Source of the DNA: Calliphora vicina
Lineage: Eukaryota > Arthropoda > Insecta > Diptera > Calliphoridae
Length of the DNA: 64,000 nt
Reading direction: 5' to 3'
Assembly: GCF_958450345.1 (NCBI RefSeq)
Contig: NC_088780.1
Coordinates: forward strand, 122,836,226-122,900,225
Shown: piece by piece, positions 36,027-47,338 of the stretch
Position numbering within the stretch: the first letter of the stretch is position 1
Layout: each line of letters starts with the position of its first letter
The notes under the pieces: model-generated
What the model was told of the DNA's origin: nothing
What the model saw: only the letters and a program-made list of their open reading frames with translations
Databases searched by the model: none
Position numbers and translations under genes: made by a program

Positions 36027-36225
36027 AGCTGACCGTCCGGGCTTCGCTCGGTAGCTATTAATAAACGTTTACTTTGTATGGGATGTACCACTCCCATTGT
36101 ACCTATATAGGTCAATTGTGAATCTAAACATCAAACACAAACAACAAATTTCATCGAAATCGGCCCAGCCGTTAAGGAGGAGTTCAGTTACAAACACACG
36201 TACATAAGAATTATATATGTATGTA
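36027..36225 (+). mobile_element. Retroelement 3' tail / SINE-like fragment
   Basis: Runs from ACTAGCTGACCGTCCGGGCTTCGCTCGG through TTTCATCGAAATCGGCCCAGCCGTTAAGGAG to a tail with ACACACGTACATAAGAATTATATA repeats. It resembles the element at 34180 in its CGGYCCAGCCGTT block. It ends about 260 bp upstream of the RnrL start codon, so it may form part of the RnrL 5' region. Confidence 0.55.
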
Positions 36226-36483
36226 TATAAAAAGAATTATGTATGTTCGATACATACATTTCTTTCCCAAGTTTCGTCGAATTCCCAAAAATGAAATGAT
36301 ACAAATATGAGTTTTTGCGATTTGTAAATTGCGATGCCATATTTTGTTGATCTCTTTCAAGTTTGTATATTCTGGTTGTATTGCAAAAAGCGTGTTTTGG
36401 CGCAAACTTGTGAAATACGACAGGCAAATAAAAAGAAATCATTTAGTTTTGCAAGCCAATCGCCGGTGAGTCAATTATTGAAC

Positions 36484-38934
36484 ATGAAATCAAATAAATT
36501 ATTTGTTCTTAAACGAGATGGCCGCAAAGAGGAAGTACATTTCGATAAAATTACATCTCGTATTCAAAAGCTTTGCTATGGATTAAATATGGATTTTGTT
36601 GACCCAGTGGCCATTACACTGAAAGTTATCAATGGCTTATACTGTGGTGTTACAACTCAAGAGTTGGACAATTTGGCAGCCGAGACAGCTGCTACATTGA
36701 CAACAAATCATGGTGATTATGCCATATTGGCGGCTCGTATTGCCGTCTCCAATTTGCACAAGGAAACGAAAAAAGTATTTTCAGAGGTTATAAGTGATCT
36801 GTATCATTATGTTAACAAAGAGACGGGTAAAACTTCGCCCATGATTTCGGAGTATCACTACAATGTGGTGCAGAAGAATGCAGAACGTTTGAATTCGTCC
36901 ATTATTTATGATCGTGACTTTGGCTACAATTATTTTGGATTCAAGACACTGGAGAGATCCTATTTGCTGAAAATGAATGGTAAGATTGTTGAAAGACCAC
37001 AGCATATGTTAATGAGAGTAGCTATAGGTATACATGGAGATGACATAGATTCGGCCATCGAAACTTATAACTTGTTGTCTGAGCGTTATTTTACACATGC
37101 CTCGCCCACTTTGTTTGCTGCTGCTACCCCGCGACCACAATTGTCATCGTGCTTCCTTTTGACCATGGTGGCTGATTCTATTGAAGGTATTTTCAAGTCA
37201 GTGGAACAATGCGCCATGATTTCCAAATCTGCTGGTGGTATTGGCATTAACGTGCACTGCATAAGGGCCAAGGGCACTTCCATCGATGGTACTAACGGCA
37301 CCTCAAATGGACTGGTGCCCATGCTTAGGGTGTTTAACAATGTTGCCCGCTATGTAGATCAAGGCGGCGGCAAACGTCCAGGAGCATTTGCCATTTATTT
37401 GGAGCCTTGGCATTCAGATATTTTTGAATTTTTGGATTTAAAGAAAAATACCGGCAAGGAAGAGCACAGAGCTAGAGATCTATTCTATGCCCTGTGGATA
37501 CCCGATTTGTTTATGAAAAGGGTAGAAGAAAATGGAGATTGGTCGTTAATGTGTCCCCACAAATGTCCTGGACTGCAGGAAGTTTGGGGTGCGGAATTCG
37601 AAGAATTGTATACCAAGTATGAAAAAGAAGGCAAAGCAAACCGTACCGTCAAGGCCCAGGCTCTTTGGTTTGCCATAATTGAAGCTCAAGTAGAAACAGG
37701 TACTCCCTACATGTTGTACAAGGATGCCTGTAATCGTAAGAGTAACCAGCAAAATATTGGCACTATTAAGTGCAGTAACTTGTGTACGGAAATTGTAGAG
37801 TATTCAGCACCCGATGAGATAGCCGTGTGTAATTTGGCCTCAATAGCCCTTAATATGTTTGTGACGCCTGAAAAAACATTCGACTTTAAGAAATTAAAAA
37901 ATGTTACTAAAGTCATTACCAAAAATCTCAACAAAATCATAGACATTAACTTTTATCCTCTGCCGGAGGCCAGGAAATCTAATCTACGTCATCGTCCTAT
38001 TGGCATAGGTGTGCAGGGTCTTGCCGACACATTGATTTTAATGCGTTTCCCCTACGAAAGCGAAAAGGCGGCTTTGTTAAATCAACAAATTTTCGAAACT
38101 ATTTATTATGGCGCATTGGAAGCTAGTTGTGAATTGTCCGAAAAGCTAGGTCCTTATGAAACTTATCCCGGCTGCCCGGTAAGTAAGGGCATACTACAAT
38201 ACGATATGTGGAATAAAACTCCTACCGATTTGTGGAACTGGACAGAGTTGAAAGAGAAAATCAAACAGCATGGTGTACGAAATTCTTTGCTATTGGCCCC
38301 TATGCCCACTGCCTCTACCGCACAAATCTTGGGCAATAATGAATCATTTGAGCCTTATACCTCCAATATTTATACCAGACGTGTGCTATCGGGAGAATTC
38401 AATATTGTCAATCATCATTTGCTAAAAGATTTAACTGAACGTGATCTATGGGATGACGAAATGAAAAACAGAATTATTTCCAATCGCGGCTCTATACAAG
38501 CCATAGATGAAATTCCCAAAGATATTCGTGATCTATATAAGACAGTTTGGGAGATTTCCGTTAAGACCACTATTCAAATGGCAGCCGATCGTGGCGCTTT
38601 CATCGATCAAAGTCAGTCGTTCAATATACATGTGGCTGAACCCAACTACGGTAAATTGACCTCAATTCATTTCTATGCCTGGAAAGCAGGCTTAAAGACC
38701 GGCATGTATTATTTGAGGACAAAACCAGCAGCAAATGCTATACAATTTACTGTGGATAAGGGTCGTGCAGCTGCTCAAAACGAAAGTCAATTGCAGGCCA
38801 ATGGTGAGCACGATGAAAGCATTCTCAATGTATCGTCATCTTCGCTAAACAATGAGTCGGTGCGGGAGAAAAGAATGGCCGATATGGTGTGTTCTCTAGA
38901 AAATAAGGACGCATGTATGTCCTGCGGCTCTTAG
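36484..38934 (+). CDS. RnrL: Ribonucleotide reductase, large (R1) subunit
   Basis: The class Ia R1 subunit reduces ribonucleoside diphosphates to deoxy forms with the R2 radical subunit, supplying dNTPs in the cytosol. The 816-residue frame is uninterrupted. I start at MKSNKLFVLKRDGRKEEV because it matches the family's ATP-cone start; about 50 upstream in-frame codons look non-coding. Visible motifs, numbered here: ATP cone 5-95; active-site Cys223 (LSSCF), Asn432/Cys434/Glu436 (NLCTE), Cys449; the PTASTAQILGNNESFEP loop; radical-transfer tyrosines 742-743 (GMYYLRT); and the C-terminal shuttle pair Cys811/Cys814 (CMSCGS). All catalytic residues are present, offset about five from human RRM1. 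No intron lies within the coding region. AATAAA is near 39000. The gene converges on dnk. Confidence 0.98.
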   Translation: MKSNKLFVLKRDGRKEEVHFDKITSRIQKLCYGLNMDFVDPVAITLKVINGLYCGVTTQELDNLAAETAATLTTNHGDYAILAARIAVSNLHKETKKVFSEVISDLYHYVNKETGKTSPMISEYHYNVVQKNAERLNSSIIYDRDFGYNYFGFKTLERSYLLKMNGKIVERPQHMLMRVAIGIHGDDIDSAIETYNLLSERYFTHASPTLFAAATPRPQLSSCFLLTMVADSIEGIFKSVEQCAMISKSAGGIGINVHCIRAKGTSIDGTNGTSNGLVPMLRVFNNVARYVDQGGGKRPGAFAIYLEPWHSDIFEFLDLKKNTGKEEHRARDLFYALWIPDLFMKRVEENGDWSLMCPHKCPGLQEVWGAEFEELYTKYEKEGKANRTVKAQALWFAIIEAQVETGTPYMLYKDACNRKSNQQNIGTIKCSNLCTEIVEYSAPDEIAVCNLASIALNMFVTPEKTFDFKKLKNVTKVITKNLNKIIDINFYPLPEARKSNLRHRPIGIGVQGLADTLILMRFPYESEKAALLNQQIFETIYYGALEASCELSEKLGPYETYPGCPVSKGILQYDMWNKTPTDLWNWTELKEKIKQHGVRNSLLLAPMPTASTAQILGNNESFEPYTSNIYTRRVLSGEFNIVNHHLLKDLTERDLWDDEMKNRIISNRGSIQAIDEIPKDIRDLYKTVWEISVKTTIQMAADRGAFIDQSQSFNIHVAEPNYGKLTSIHFYAWKAGLKTGMYYLRTKPAANAIQFTVDKGRAAAQNESQLQANGEHDESILNVSSSSLNNESVREKRMADMVCSLENKDACMSCGS

Positions 38935-39544
38935 GCTTCTATGAATTTTCTATATTATTAGTTGTACAATATTTAATACCTACTCTTCTTTTAATTTTGA
39001 ATAAAAAAATACTATAAATAATATGCAATTTTTTTTACTTATTTACTTAAAATAATATATACAGAAATGGTTTAAAAGTTGGCGTTACGGGGGTTGTAAC
39101 GTATCCATGGAGAACATTACATAGGCACATTAAATACATTTGGTTATGAAAAAAAGCTTTTACGCATACAATAACAAAATACATGGTTTAACGAATTTAG
39201 TACCTTGTACAATGATCGTTTTTTTTCATCTTTAACTGAAAAGTTTTTTTGAGGGAATAGTTTATAGTTTTTACGGTATCACAACGTATGCGGAATAAAA
39301 TTGCAACAAACAATGGAAGGAAAAAATTAATCATATTCATGTACTTTTGTGGCAGTTATGAAGAAATGTATATACATGTGGTGGAAATACCATGTTTGCA
39401 CTTTTCTGAGCTCTTATTTGAGTTTAATGATCCTATTTTTTCCCGCTTTTTATTTTAAATAATCTAAAAAAACTCTTCTATTTAAAAAGGTCCAAAAACT
39501 CTCAAATTAGGTTTAATTTAAAAACATTTAGAAAAATATTCAAC
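38935..39544. other. RnrL 3' UTR and flank
   Basis: A poly(A) signal lies near 39000 (TGAATAAAAAAATAC). Beyond it the sequence is AT-rich with no recognised gene. Confidence 0.5.
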
Positions 39545-39664
39545 CATAGAGAATTATACATAGAGACGAGACACAACAAAATACATTGTCTAGCATATAC
39601 ATATTTTGTTGTTGCAAGAGATAGGTTTTTGACAATTCCGTCTCGTCTCTATGTTACCCTATGT
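39545..39664. mobile_element. Short foldback element
   Basis: CATAGAGAATTATACATAGAGACGAGAC at the left pairs with GTCTCGTCTCTATGTTACCCTATG at the right. The outer motif resembles the CATAGAGAAATATACATAGAG family of the P450 promoter, so this is probably a divergent relative. Confidence 0.7.
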
Positions 39665-39671
39665 ATTCAAC

Positions 39672-39840
39672 CTTATTCTATTTGGCGTCGTCAATATCGT
39701 TTTCAGTATTGATTCAAGAAATGGTATGTGTTTCGCCGATATCAATAACAATTGGTAACTTTTGAAAGAATTTAGTTATTGATATTGGCAAAACATATAC
39801 CATTTTTTGACTCAATATTGACGACGCCAAATAGAATAAG
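39672..39840. mobile_element. Foldback MITE, 169 bp
   Basis: CTTATTCTATTTGGCGTCGTCAATAT at the left pairs with ATATTGACGACGCCAAATAGAATAAG at the right, and the inner arms (GGTATGTGTTTCGCCGATATCAATAAC and its partner) continue the pairing. It abuts the preceding foldback within 10 bp. Non-coding. Confidence 0.85.
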
Positions 39841-40344
39841 GGTGATTATCAGAAGCCGAATTACCGCATTCGTGATCGAATGAACTATCGTATCGAAAAA
39901 TAATTTCGATACCGTAATTGTAACAAAATGTATTAAATTCCATGCTCGATTGATTTTACTCGATGAAATATCAATTCCACTTTGAAAACTGAAAGCGATT
40001 TCATTCCGAAGGAAATTTTCGTTTTACTTTTTCTGAAGAAGCAAAAAACGGAATTAATTCCACTTTCTATCGGAATGGAATTCTGTGACATGCCTGAAGT
40101 TGCGATTTTTTAAAGTTGTAACTATAAGAATATCATTATTTTACTACTTTTGCTAATAAAAAAGTACTAATCGAAGTGATCGAGAAAAACAATCACCTCA
40201 ATAGCGAATCAATATTTCACATGAAATGTGTTCCCTTTTCCCATTTTTCGTTCATCAACTTTGTTCAAGTGACATTTTGCATATGAAAACAAATGCATTA
40301 TACCCTCCTCCCCACTATGGCGGTGTAGGGTATAATAAAATATG
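39841..40344. other. Non-coding sequence between foldbacks
   Basis: Contains ATCGAAAAATAATTTCGAT-type palindromes and GGAATTAATTCC motifs near 39890-40085, and a TACCCTCC...GGTGTAGGGTATAA fragment near 40301-40332, probably more non-autonomous repeat debris. Confidence 0.45.
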
Positions 40345-40445
40345 GAGGGTTATTATGTAACTCCTTTCGAAAAGAAATTCGTTCGAATTTGTATGCTTTA
40401 TACATTGTATTTCGATTCGAATCGAATTACATAATAACCCCCCTG
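40345..40445. mobile_element. Short MITE, about 100 bp
   Basis: GGAGGGTTATTATGTAA at the left pairs with TTACATAATAACCCCCC at the right. The interior contains ATTCGTTCGAATTTG / TTCGATTCGAATCG pairing. Non-coding. Confidence 0.65.
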
Positions 40446-41028
40446 GTTCGTACATATTATGAATAACTTGTCGTTTTTTATTTCTTATAAAACTAGCTTA
40501 ATATTAATTACAATTTTAAGGATTTAAAGGTTTAAAAACAAAAATTCCATAGAAAATTTACGTAAAACAAACATTTCGTTAAGATTAAAAATTCATTTAT
40601 ATAAATATTTTCAAGTTACTGAATTTTGGTATCATTAAAATACATAGCTCATTTGCGACAAGAAGATAATAACTCAAAAACACAGTTCCAAGTAAAATTG
40701 TTTTAAATGTTATAAGTCATTCTATTATTATTTAATTAATTGTTATTAAAATCGCGTGTTTGATAAAAAAAATATTTATGTGAATTTCTCTAAAATAATT
40801 TAACGAGCGGAATGTTCTGTAGTACTCAGTTCAAAAAATGCAAAATATTGAGTTATGATCCTCTCTTGTCGCAAATGATCAACATAGTCATTGCACAAAA
40901 ACAAATTGATAAAATTAAAATAGTTAGGTATTGAATATAAAGTAACCAAAATATTGGATAATAGTAAATAGTGATGATATAAGGTATATAATGTAAATTT
41001 GCTAAAACAAAATTGGAATCAATCCAAA
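40446..41028. other. 3' flank of dnk
   Basis: AT-rich sequence between the convergent ends of RnrL and dnk. Nothing more specific is recognised. Confidence 0.45.
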
Positions 41029-43226
41029 CTATTCCATATGCGGTCGTTTACTAGGTGATACTAAAACCGCCTGAGGTTGTTGGCTGAACATGGGATTTAT
41101 TATATGATTCTCGTAGCGTTTATATTCAGATCCAATGTGTTCCAAATCTAAATCTGCATTTAAAACGACAACCTTTAAAAAATAAAATAATTTTATTATA
41201 TGTAGTAGTAAATAATTTTATTTAAAAAACATTTCTGTGGCAACAAGTAAAAAAGTACATTATTCGTGTTATGGAAATATTACATTTGACTAATAATGAG
41301 TAGGGTTCATAATCGGGATTTTTTTATAAGCTTTCTTCTTAAAATCACACTATCGAATAATTAGATTATGTCCATAGATTTTTATCGATATTAGCAGCAG
41401 AAAATTACCGAATTTTTTGTCAACCTAAGTAAAATTATTCAGCCACAGCAGAAAAAATTAAATGTTTGGACTGAATCATTTAATTAGCAATAATTATTTT
41501 GTTACAAAAACAGGAAAATTTTCGTGGTATGTCCAGTAAAATTTTAATTTTTGCTTAACATTTTAAAACTTCTGAGAATACTCATATTTGGTTAAAATGG
41601 TGATTTTAAAGATTTTTTCGATTTTAACATAGTCAGACACCTTAAATCGTTTATTTAAAAATTTTTACTGGTGTTCGTAAATGCAGTAAATTTGTCATCA
41701 CTGATGCCACAACCTGCAAACTTTTGCAAACATATAACTTAATGATGCATTGGTTGCACAAATTTGCGGCATCACTGCCAACAATTTCCATTAAAAAAAG
41801 TTTGACGTAAAGCAATAATCGCAAATATGCTTTTTCGAACGCTAAACTTTTAATTTGCTACAGTGATGCAATCATACTGAATTTACGAACACAGTATGTT
41901 CAACACACCCATAATTAGTATTAAAAAAACTCCCGGGAATGAACAGACTATTATATCCCGGGAATGGAAAAAGTCTGGAAAATTAGGAACCTTAATACTG
42001 TGTCAAAATTTTATAAAATTTATATTCAGCCCAATTATGAAAAAAATTCCGCTTTTTCCTATTCAATGGGAAAAAACTCCCGGGGATTTTTTTATTCATA
42101 ATTGGGCTGATTTACTATGGTTTTGTATTGGAATTTAGGAGTCTGCTAGAATATTTTCCAACATTCTGTTTTTACATTTTGTATTGAAAATGTTCCAATG
42201 ATATTTAAAATAGCAAAAATCAATAGACTATAAAAGATATATATAAACTACTTATGGTGTTTTACCGTTGCCTCAAATTTAAGAAAAAAAATCAAATAAG
42301 ACGGATATATTCGACTCCCGGCATCTACATATAACGATACTTTAGGCTACTTGTACTTACATTTTTATTATAGCCACGGTTATTTATTAACCATTCCTCA
42401 TGTAATTTATGCAACTCCTCTAAATACTTCAAAGGCACACAACTTTCCTCGGAACGGGCACGTTTACGCATACGCTCATAGACCACTTCAGGCGAAGTAC
42501 GCAGGTAAACTAATTTAAATACAAAATTTTTACCAAATTACCACTGTTTCTATTCGTTAAACAAGTATCAAGTATACCTATCAAATCGGCTCGTATATGT
42601 ATGGAATCTTCAATGAATTTATACCATTCTTGTAATACATGATACATTCCGGCATCTATGATTTCATTTCTAAACATATTCTCAACAAAACAGTGCCTGA
42701 AATGTAAAAAATCATTAAATCTCTTCTTCACTGTAAGTATTAGCTTAAGAATTTATAGCATCGTAAATAAATAACTCCTATACATTACTAATTTCTTTAA
42801 CTTTTAAAAGTGCATAAAAACAACTGCTTACTTTGAACTGTATATTGAACGTTCCATTAGTTTAACAGGTTTATCGGTCTGCAATGTATGGCTTTGTAGC
42901 ATGGTCAGTGTAACATATGATTGGAATGGCATGGCCCAACGTTCTGGTTCCTTATACATCAATTCCTTTTAAAAACAAAAACATTTGAAAACAAAGTCAT
43001 ACTAATAAATAACAAATTTAATACTTACCAATAAGTTGACACCTCTAACATTACGCCATTTTTCCACAGGTTCTGTGATTAAACAGACCTTGTCTTGGAA
43101 TTGTTGAAAATGATTAAGAAAAGTGGTCTTACCGCTGCCAATATTGCCCTCAATCAATACAGTAAAGGGTTGAGTATTGGCAGCAAATTTAGGAAGTTTT
43201 GTACTAGCACTATTATTACCAGACAT
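41029..43226 (-). CDS. dnk: Deoxynucleoside kinase (multisubstrate, insect dNK)
   Basis: Phosphorylates deoxynucleosides to monophosphates in the dNTP salvage pathway; fly dNK accepts all four natural substrates. Five minus-strand exons join in frame: 43226-43029, 42965-42832, 42696-42578, 42509-42361 and 41172-41029, all with GT-AG introns, giving 247 residues (Drosophila dNK is about 250). Motifs: P-loop GNIGSGKTT at 27-35, TEPVEKWRNV, PFQSYVTLTML, the ERS motif in MERSIYSSK, YKFIEDSIHIRADL, and a lid rich in basic residues ending RARSEES, followed by C-terminal VLVSPSKRPHME. No stops or frameshifts occur. Intron 4 (41173-42360) carries two foldback MITEs. The neighbour is RnrL, the de novo dNTP enzyme, in convergent orientation. 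Confidence 0.96.
41668..41894. mobile_element. TA-flanked MITE in dnk intron 4
   Basis: CTGGTGTTCGTAAATGCAG at the left pairs with CTGAATTTACGAACACAG at the right, with TA directly outside both ends. The size is 227 bp and the interior has secondary pairing (GATGCCACAACC... and GTGATGCAATC). TA flanks suggest Tc1/mariner-type mobilisation. Confidence 0.8.
42026..42110. mobile_element. 85-bp hairpin element in dnk intron 4
   Basis: TCAGCCCAATTATGAAAAAAATTCC at the left pairs almost perfectly with GGATTTTTTTATTCATAATTGGGCTGA at the right. Related TCCCGGGAATG motifs occur just upstream (41930-41965), so a second decayed copy may be adjacent. It would form a strong hairpin in the dnk pre-mRNA. 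Confidence 0.75.
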
Positions 43227-44030
43227 GGCTGCAGCTGCTTTTATAATGCGTCCTTGAAAAATAAATTTTCTTATCAGTATTAATTTGTATACAGATTTAT
43301 TACATGTGCTATTTATGTTCTTATTGCTTTACTTTCACTTGATAAATTCTTACCTTTATGTATTAAGAAATATTTAAAACCAAAGATTATTTTATTTAAA
43401 TTTTAGGCGTGTCAAAAATATATATTTTTTTATTTTGGATACTAATTTTTAGTTTTGTTAGCTATAGCGTAAATTTTGCCTTAAAATTTTTACAAACAAC
43501 GAAAAAGACAAACACATTAATTTCTCTACACTATTGCTAAGATAGTTTTTTTAAAGACTATAATTATTCTAGTGTATGTAAATCACATTAGTTGAAATTT
43601 GTACTGAAAAAAGCGGGAAATGATTATGATTAGGCGCCGAAAAATTTGTTTTCGTCATTAATGTTTGTTTACGTTTGATAATTGTTTAAATTGTTGTTGC
43701 ATTCAAAAAGTATGGCAACATAATAAAAAAAAACAATGTTGCCATTAAATTTACAAATCCGGATATTTTCGAAAAAATTAAAAAAGTCATTATTTACGTT
43801 TGGTATGGTAACGTTTGGTATGGTAACTACTGTTGCCGAGAAACAGGTAAGATTATTATAGTCAATGATATCAACATACTGCTTAAAATCTTAAAATCTA
43901 CAATGATGCTAATTTTTCGAAGTTTTCAGAATATTTCAGAATTCTCTAATTGTATTTCTATCAGAGACCAAAAATAACTTATAAAATTTTTTGAGACTGA
44001 AAAAGTTAGGCATAAATCAATAAATAATAT
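43227..44030. other. dnk upstream region
   Basis: Likely contains the dnk promoter and 5' UTR. A tandem ACGTTTGGTATGGTA doublet lies at about 43796-43826. No other gene is seen. Confidence 0.45.
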
Positions 44031-44283
44031 TTACGTTTTCAAATAAGAGTTATTCATAATAAATATTTTTTTTTCGTTGCTCATAACTTTTATTTTCGAT
44101 TTATATTTTTTTACGTTGCATAATAAGTGTTATTCATAATATATATTTTTTACGTTATTCATAAATTTTATTTTCGATTTATATTTTTTTACGTTGCTCA
44201 TAACTTTTATTTTCGATTTGTATGTTTTTAAGTTACCTAATAAGAGTTATTCTAAAGAATATATTTTTTTCGTTGCTCATAAC

Positions 44284-45399
44284 TAGGGTATTCAATCGAT
44301 TAACCGTTAATCGGTTAACCGATTAATTTTGGACGGTTAACTGTTCGAATAATTTAAAATTGCAGATTTTCAAATAACAAATAAACCGATTAATTTGTGT
44401 CGATTAACCGATTAACCGAAATTCCTTTTTTTTGCACTTTAAAATTATTTTTTGTATTTATTTTTCACTTTCAATTCAAATACAAATTTCAAATTAAAAT
44501 TAGATACTTTTGAACATCCAATAAACATGATTAGTGAGTATGTATAACAACTGACATATTTAATTTACATGTCTTTGAAACTTTGTTTGTATTTACATGT
44601 ATAGACGACATTTTTTTTTGAAATTAGTCTTTTGTCATAACTAAACGAAACTTAAATTAATCAAAATCTAAAACAATCCAAAAAGGAATATTCTTTATCA
44701 TGCTTTTGATTTCTGAAACATATACAATCAGCGAGAGAGTTTTTTTCCAAGAAAAGTTTTATTAAATCAAAAGAAAAAAAATCGTTTAAATTATATTATT
44801 TTTATAAACCATTATTTCAGAAGATCTCACTAAAACCCTAAAAAACTCACACATCGCTCATTTGCTGCAACAACGTCATAATTCAAAAAAGTCGTCTTTG
44901 AATTTTTTATGACATTTTACTATTTCTTAAATAAATTTTCAACAAATCATGCGATTTCAGAAATATAAATAGTAGATGTTAATATCTTTCTAATCTGTAT
45001 TTAACCCAAATTTTTACTTATCAATTATACGAGAAAACATGAATTTTAATTTTGATGTTTACAACTAAAAAACAATTGACTTTTTTGAAAACTGATAAAA
45101 ATATATGAAAGATTATATTTTGTATTACTCAGTTCAAAAAACACGGATTTTGAGTTATGACGTTGTTGCAAATAAGCGATATGTTTACAAAAATGATCTC
45201 AAATGCCTTATTTGCTGTTTTTTATGTTTTTGTACACAAAATTCGTTGTTGAATTTTCAATTTAAAATTAAAATAGAAATTATTCGGTTAATCGAATAAT
45301 TTTAAATTAACCGATTATTAACCGAATAAATCTAAACCTCGATTAATTATTTGCTCGATTAACCGATTAAACCAGAAAGCCGATTAATTGAATACCCTA
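44284..45399. mobile_element. TAGGGTATTCAAT element with 8-bp TSD
   Basis: The 1116-bp element starts TAGGGTATTCAATCGATTAA and ends TTAATTGAATACCCTA, flanked by a perfect 8-bp duplication CTCATAAC (44276-44283 and 45400-45407). Subterminal regions at both ends are packed with CGATTAACCG / CGGTTAATCG repeats, as in hAT subterminal binding sites. No transposase is recognisable inside, so it appears non-autonomous. Confidence 0.92.
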
Positions 45400-45534
45400 C
45401 TCATAACTCAAAAGAAGTTTCTTTCGTCACCTTGCTTGCATTTTATCAGTACATACATACATTGTATTTAACCTTTAAAGTCGCAAAAAATAAGCTTGGT
45501 ATGAGGTGGATGGTTTTTACTGTGTGTTTTTTAA

Positions 45535-45955
45535 TTATGAAGAATATTGTTTCACAATCAATGTTTTAGCAAACGCATTGTCCGCCAAATTGCACCTTTT
45601 CTCAGTCAACAAAATACGCAAAGCAGAAAATGCTCTTTCAACAGAAAGCCGTTTAGTCGGCAGTGCATAGACAATATGAACCTATTTATTTAAAAATTGC
45701 AAAAGTATACTTTTTCTTTTCTTAATATTGCAACAAATCGGCTTCTACGTCCAGTCTCACAGGTTTAAAGCTCTCTATTTCAGCTATAACTGCTAATAAC
45801 TCTCCCGATGTATTGCCTTTGTCATCTTCTGAAGTTAAATCCACTTCAAGTTCTCTAATTGATGTTCCGAACAACGAAGACGTATTTAGATTCGTCAATC
45901 AGAAAATCTGATATTGGTTGAAGTGGAGATACTTCAGGTGAAGTTATATTGAAAA
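45535..45955 (-). pseudogene. hAT transposase C-terminal remnant
   Basis: Reading the minus strand from about 45955, the sequence gives ISDFLIDESKYVFVVRNIN and, with a stop, RELEVDLTSEDDKGNTSGELLAVIAEIESFKPVRLDVEADLLQY. Further down it gives LPTKRLSVERAFSALRILL followed by TEKRCNLADNAFAKTLI. The SVERAFSALR...LLTEKR...L block is the hAT dimerisation domain. Stops and a missing catalytic core show it is dead. Confidence 0.82.
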
Positions 45956-46140
45956 TAAAAGAGTAACGTAAAAAAATATTTATTATGAATAACTCTTATA
46001 AGGCAACGTAAAAACATAAAAATCAAAAATAAAAGTTATGAGCAACGAAAAAAAATATTTATTATGAATAACAATTATTGGAAAGCAAAACTTATTTTCA
46101 TTGAGAATAACTATAAGAAACAAAAATTTATTTCTACAAT

Positions 46141-47141
46141 ATAACAGTTATTTATGGCTATTTTTTTTTAGATATTTCTTATAACAGTTATGTCTCTGAG
46201 TAATTTCTAATTGAAATACAGAACATACTAATTATATTTCAGAAAATTCTGAAATATAATTGGAATATTCTGAAAATCAATTAGAAAATTCTGAAATACA
46301 AATGGAATTTTCTGAAAGAAGCATAGACCGAAGATAATTGGTCCACATTCATTTCAATGATGATAAATTCGCATTTAAATATTAAATTAATAAATCATTG
46401 AATGTAAAACTTTCAATTTCACAAAAAAATCGACAATTTTATAAAGTCATAAAATTAGCAAGAATTCATCGATTTCTTTTAAATTAACAATTCAATTATA
46501 CAAAAAAAAAAATTTTTTATAATTTTATTTTAAATTCAACATCGCGAATTTTACAACACATTTACAAATAGTTAATAGCACAATTTAAATTAAAAAAGAA
46601 TTTCGCTCTATTGTTACATCTCAGCACTTCATATTCAACACGTTTTATTATTCAAATAATAATTTTGAATCGTTATTCTAGAATAATCGAAGAAATTTTA
46701 AAAATTATTCAATCACTCGAATAATAAAATAATTGAGTTCATATTAAACACTTTCTATAAATCTATCTGATCATGAATATTAGTAAAGTACTGCCTTTAT
46801 GAACGAAGCCGTTTATTTAAAGTTTAAACAATTGATCAAAAAAAATATTACAATAAAAATACAATTGTACCATGTTGCCATTCCTGGCGAATATGCATGT
46901 GAACGAAATTGTAAATGCGGCATTCATTATATTTATGAATTATTTGTCCACTAATGTATTAGCATATTGTAGAATATCTACTTACCAACGAATTTTGTTA
47001 ACATAATAAAAGCATTAAAGGTTTCAACATATATTTAACTTAAATGCAATATTTATATATTTCACAACTGGTACACTGTGTAATTGAAAAAAAACTGAAC
47101 AGCTGTTTCCCTTATTTTGGGGTTGAGAATAGTGTGGATAC
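46141..47141. other. AT-rich non-coding sequence
   Basis: Bases 46195-46320 contain four or five short repeats of TTCTGAAATA(T)AATTGGAAT, related to a segment near 43925-43960 in the opposite orientation, so they may belong to the hAT arms. The rest is featureless. Confidence 0.45.
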
Positions 47142-47338
47142 CAAGGCGAATTTATAGAAAGTGACGACAGAACTACAACAAATACAACAGGTACTTTGTT
47201 TTTGTTTAATGATAATTGAACTGTCAAATTGAATCGCTGCAACAAACACAAGAGAATTGACAGTTCAATTATCAAAATAAGTGAAGAAAAAAAATACTCA
47301 GCTGTTCTTTTGAGGTAACCTTCTATAAAATCGCCTTA
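47142..47338. mobile_element. CAAGGCGAATT MITE, short copy with 8-bp TSD
   Basis: The 197-bp element starts CAAGGCGAATTTATAGAAAG and ends CTATAAAATCGCCTTA. It is flanked by a perfect 8-bp duplication GTGGATAC (47134-47141 and 47339-47346). It has an internal palindrome (AATTGAACTGTCAA... / ...TTGACAGTTCAATT). It shares ends but little interior with 26165-26458, as expected for sub-families moved by one transposase. Confidence 0.92.

Larger units (their letters stand above)
44031..46140 (-). mobile_element. Decayed hAT element with nested insertion
   Basis: Inverted arms (about 44040-44283 and 45955-46090) share GAGTTATTCATAATAAATATTTTTT and CGTTGCTCATAACTTTTATTTT blocks, partly as short tandem repeats of about 60 bp. 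Between them, on the minus strand, lies a hAT transposase C-terminal remnant. The left arm is split by the 44284-45399 element. The outer ends were not determined. Confidence 0.6.

Noticed and set aside
36334..36483. N-terminal extension of RnrL (50 in-frame codons)
   Set aside because: The translation looks like AT-rich non-coding DNA and the family start matches MKSNKLFVLKRDGRKEE at 36484. A TTTCATTTAG-like acceptor near 36440 suggests 5' UTR instead.
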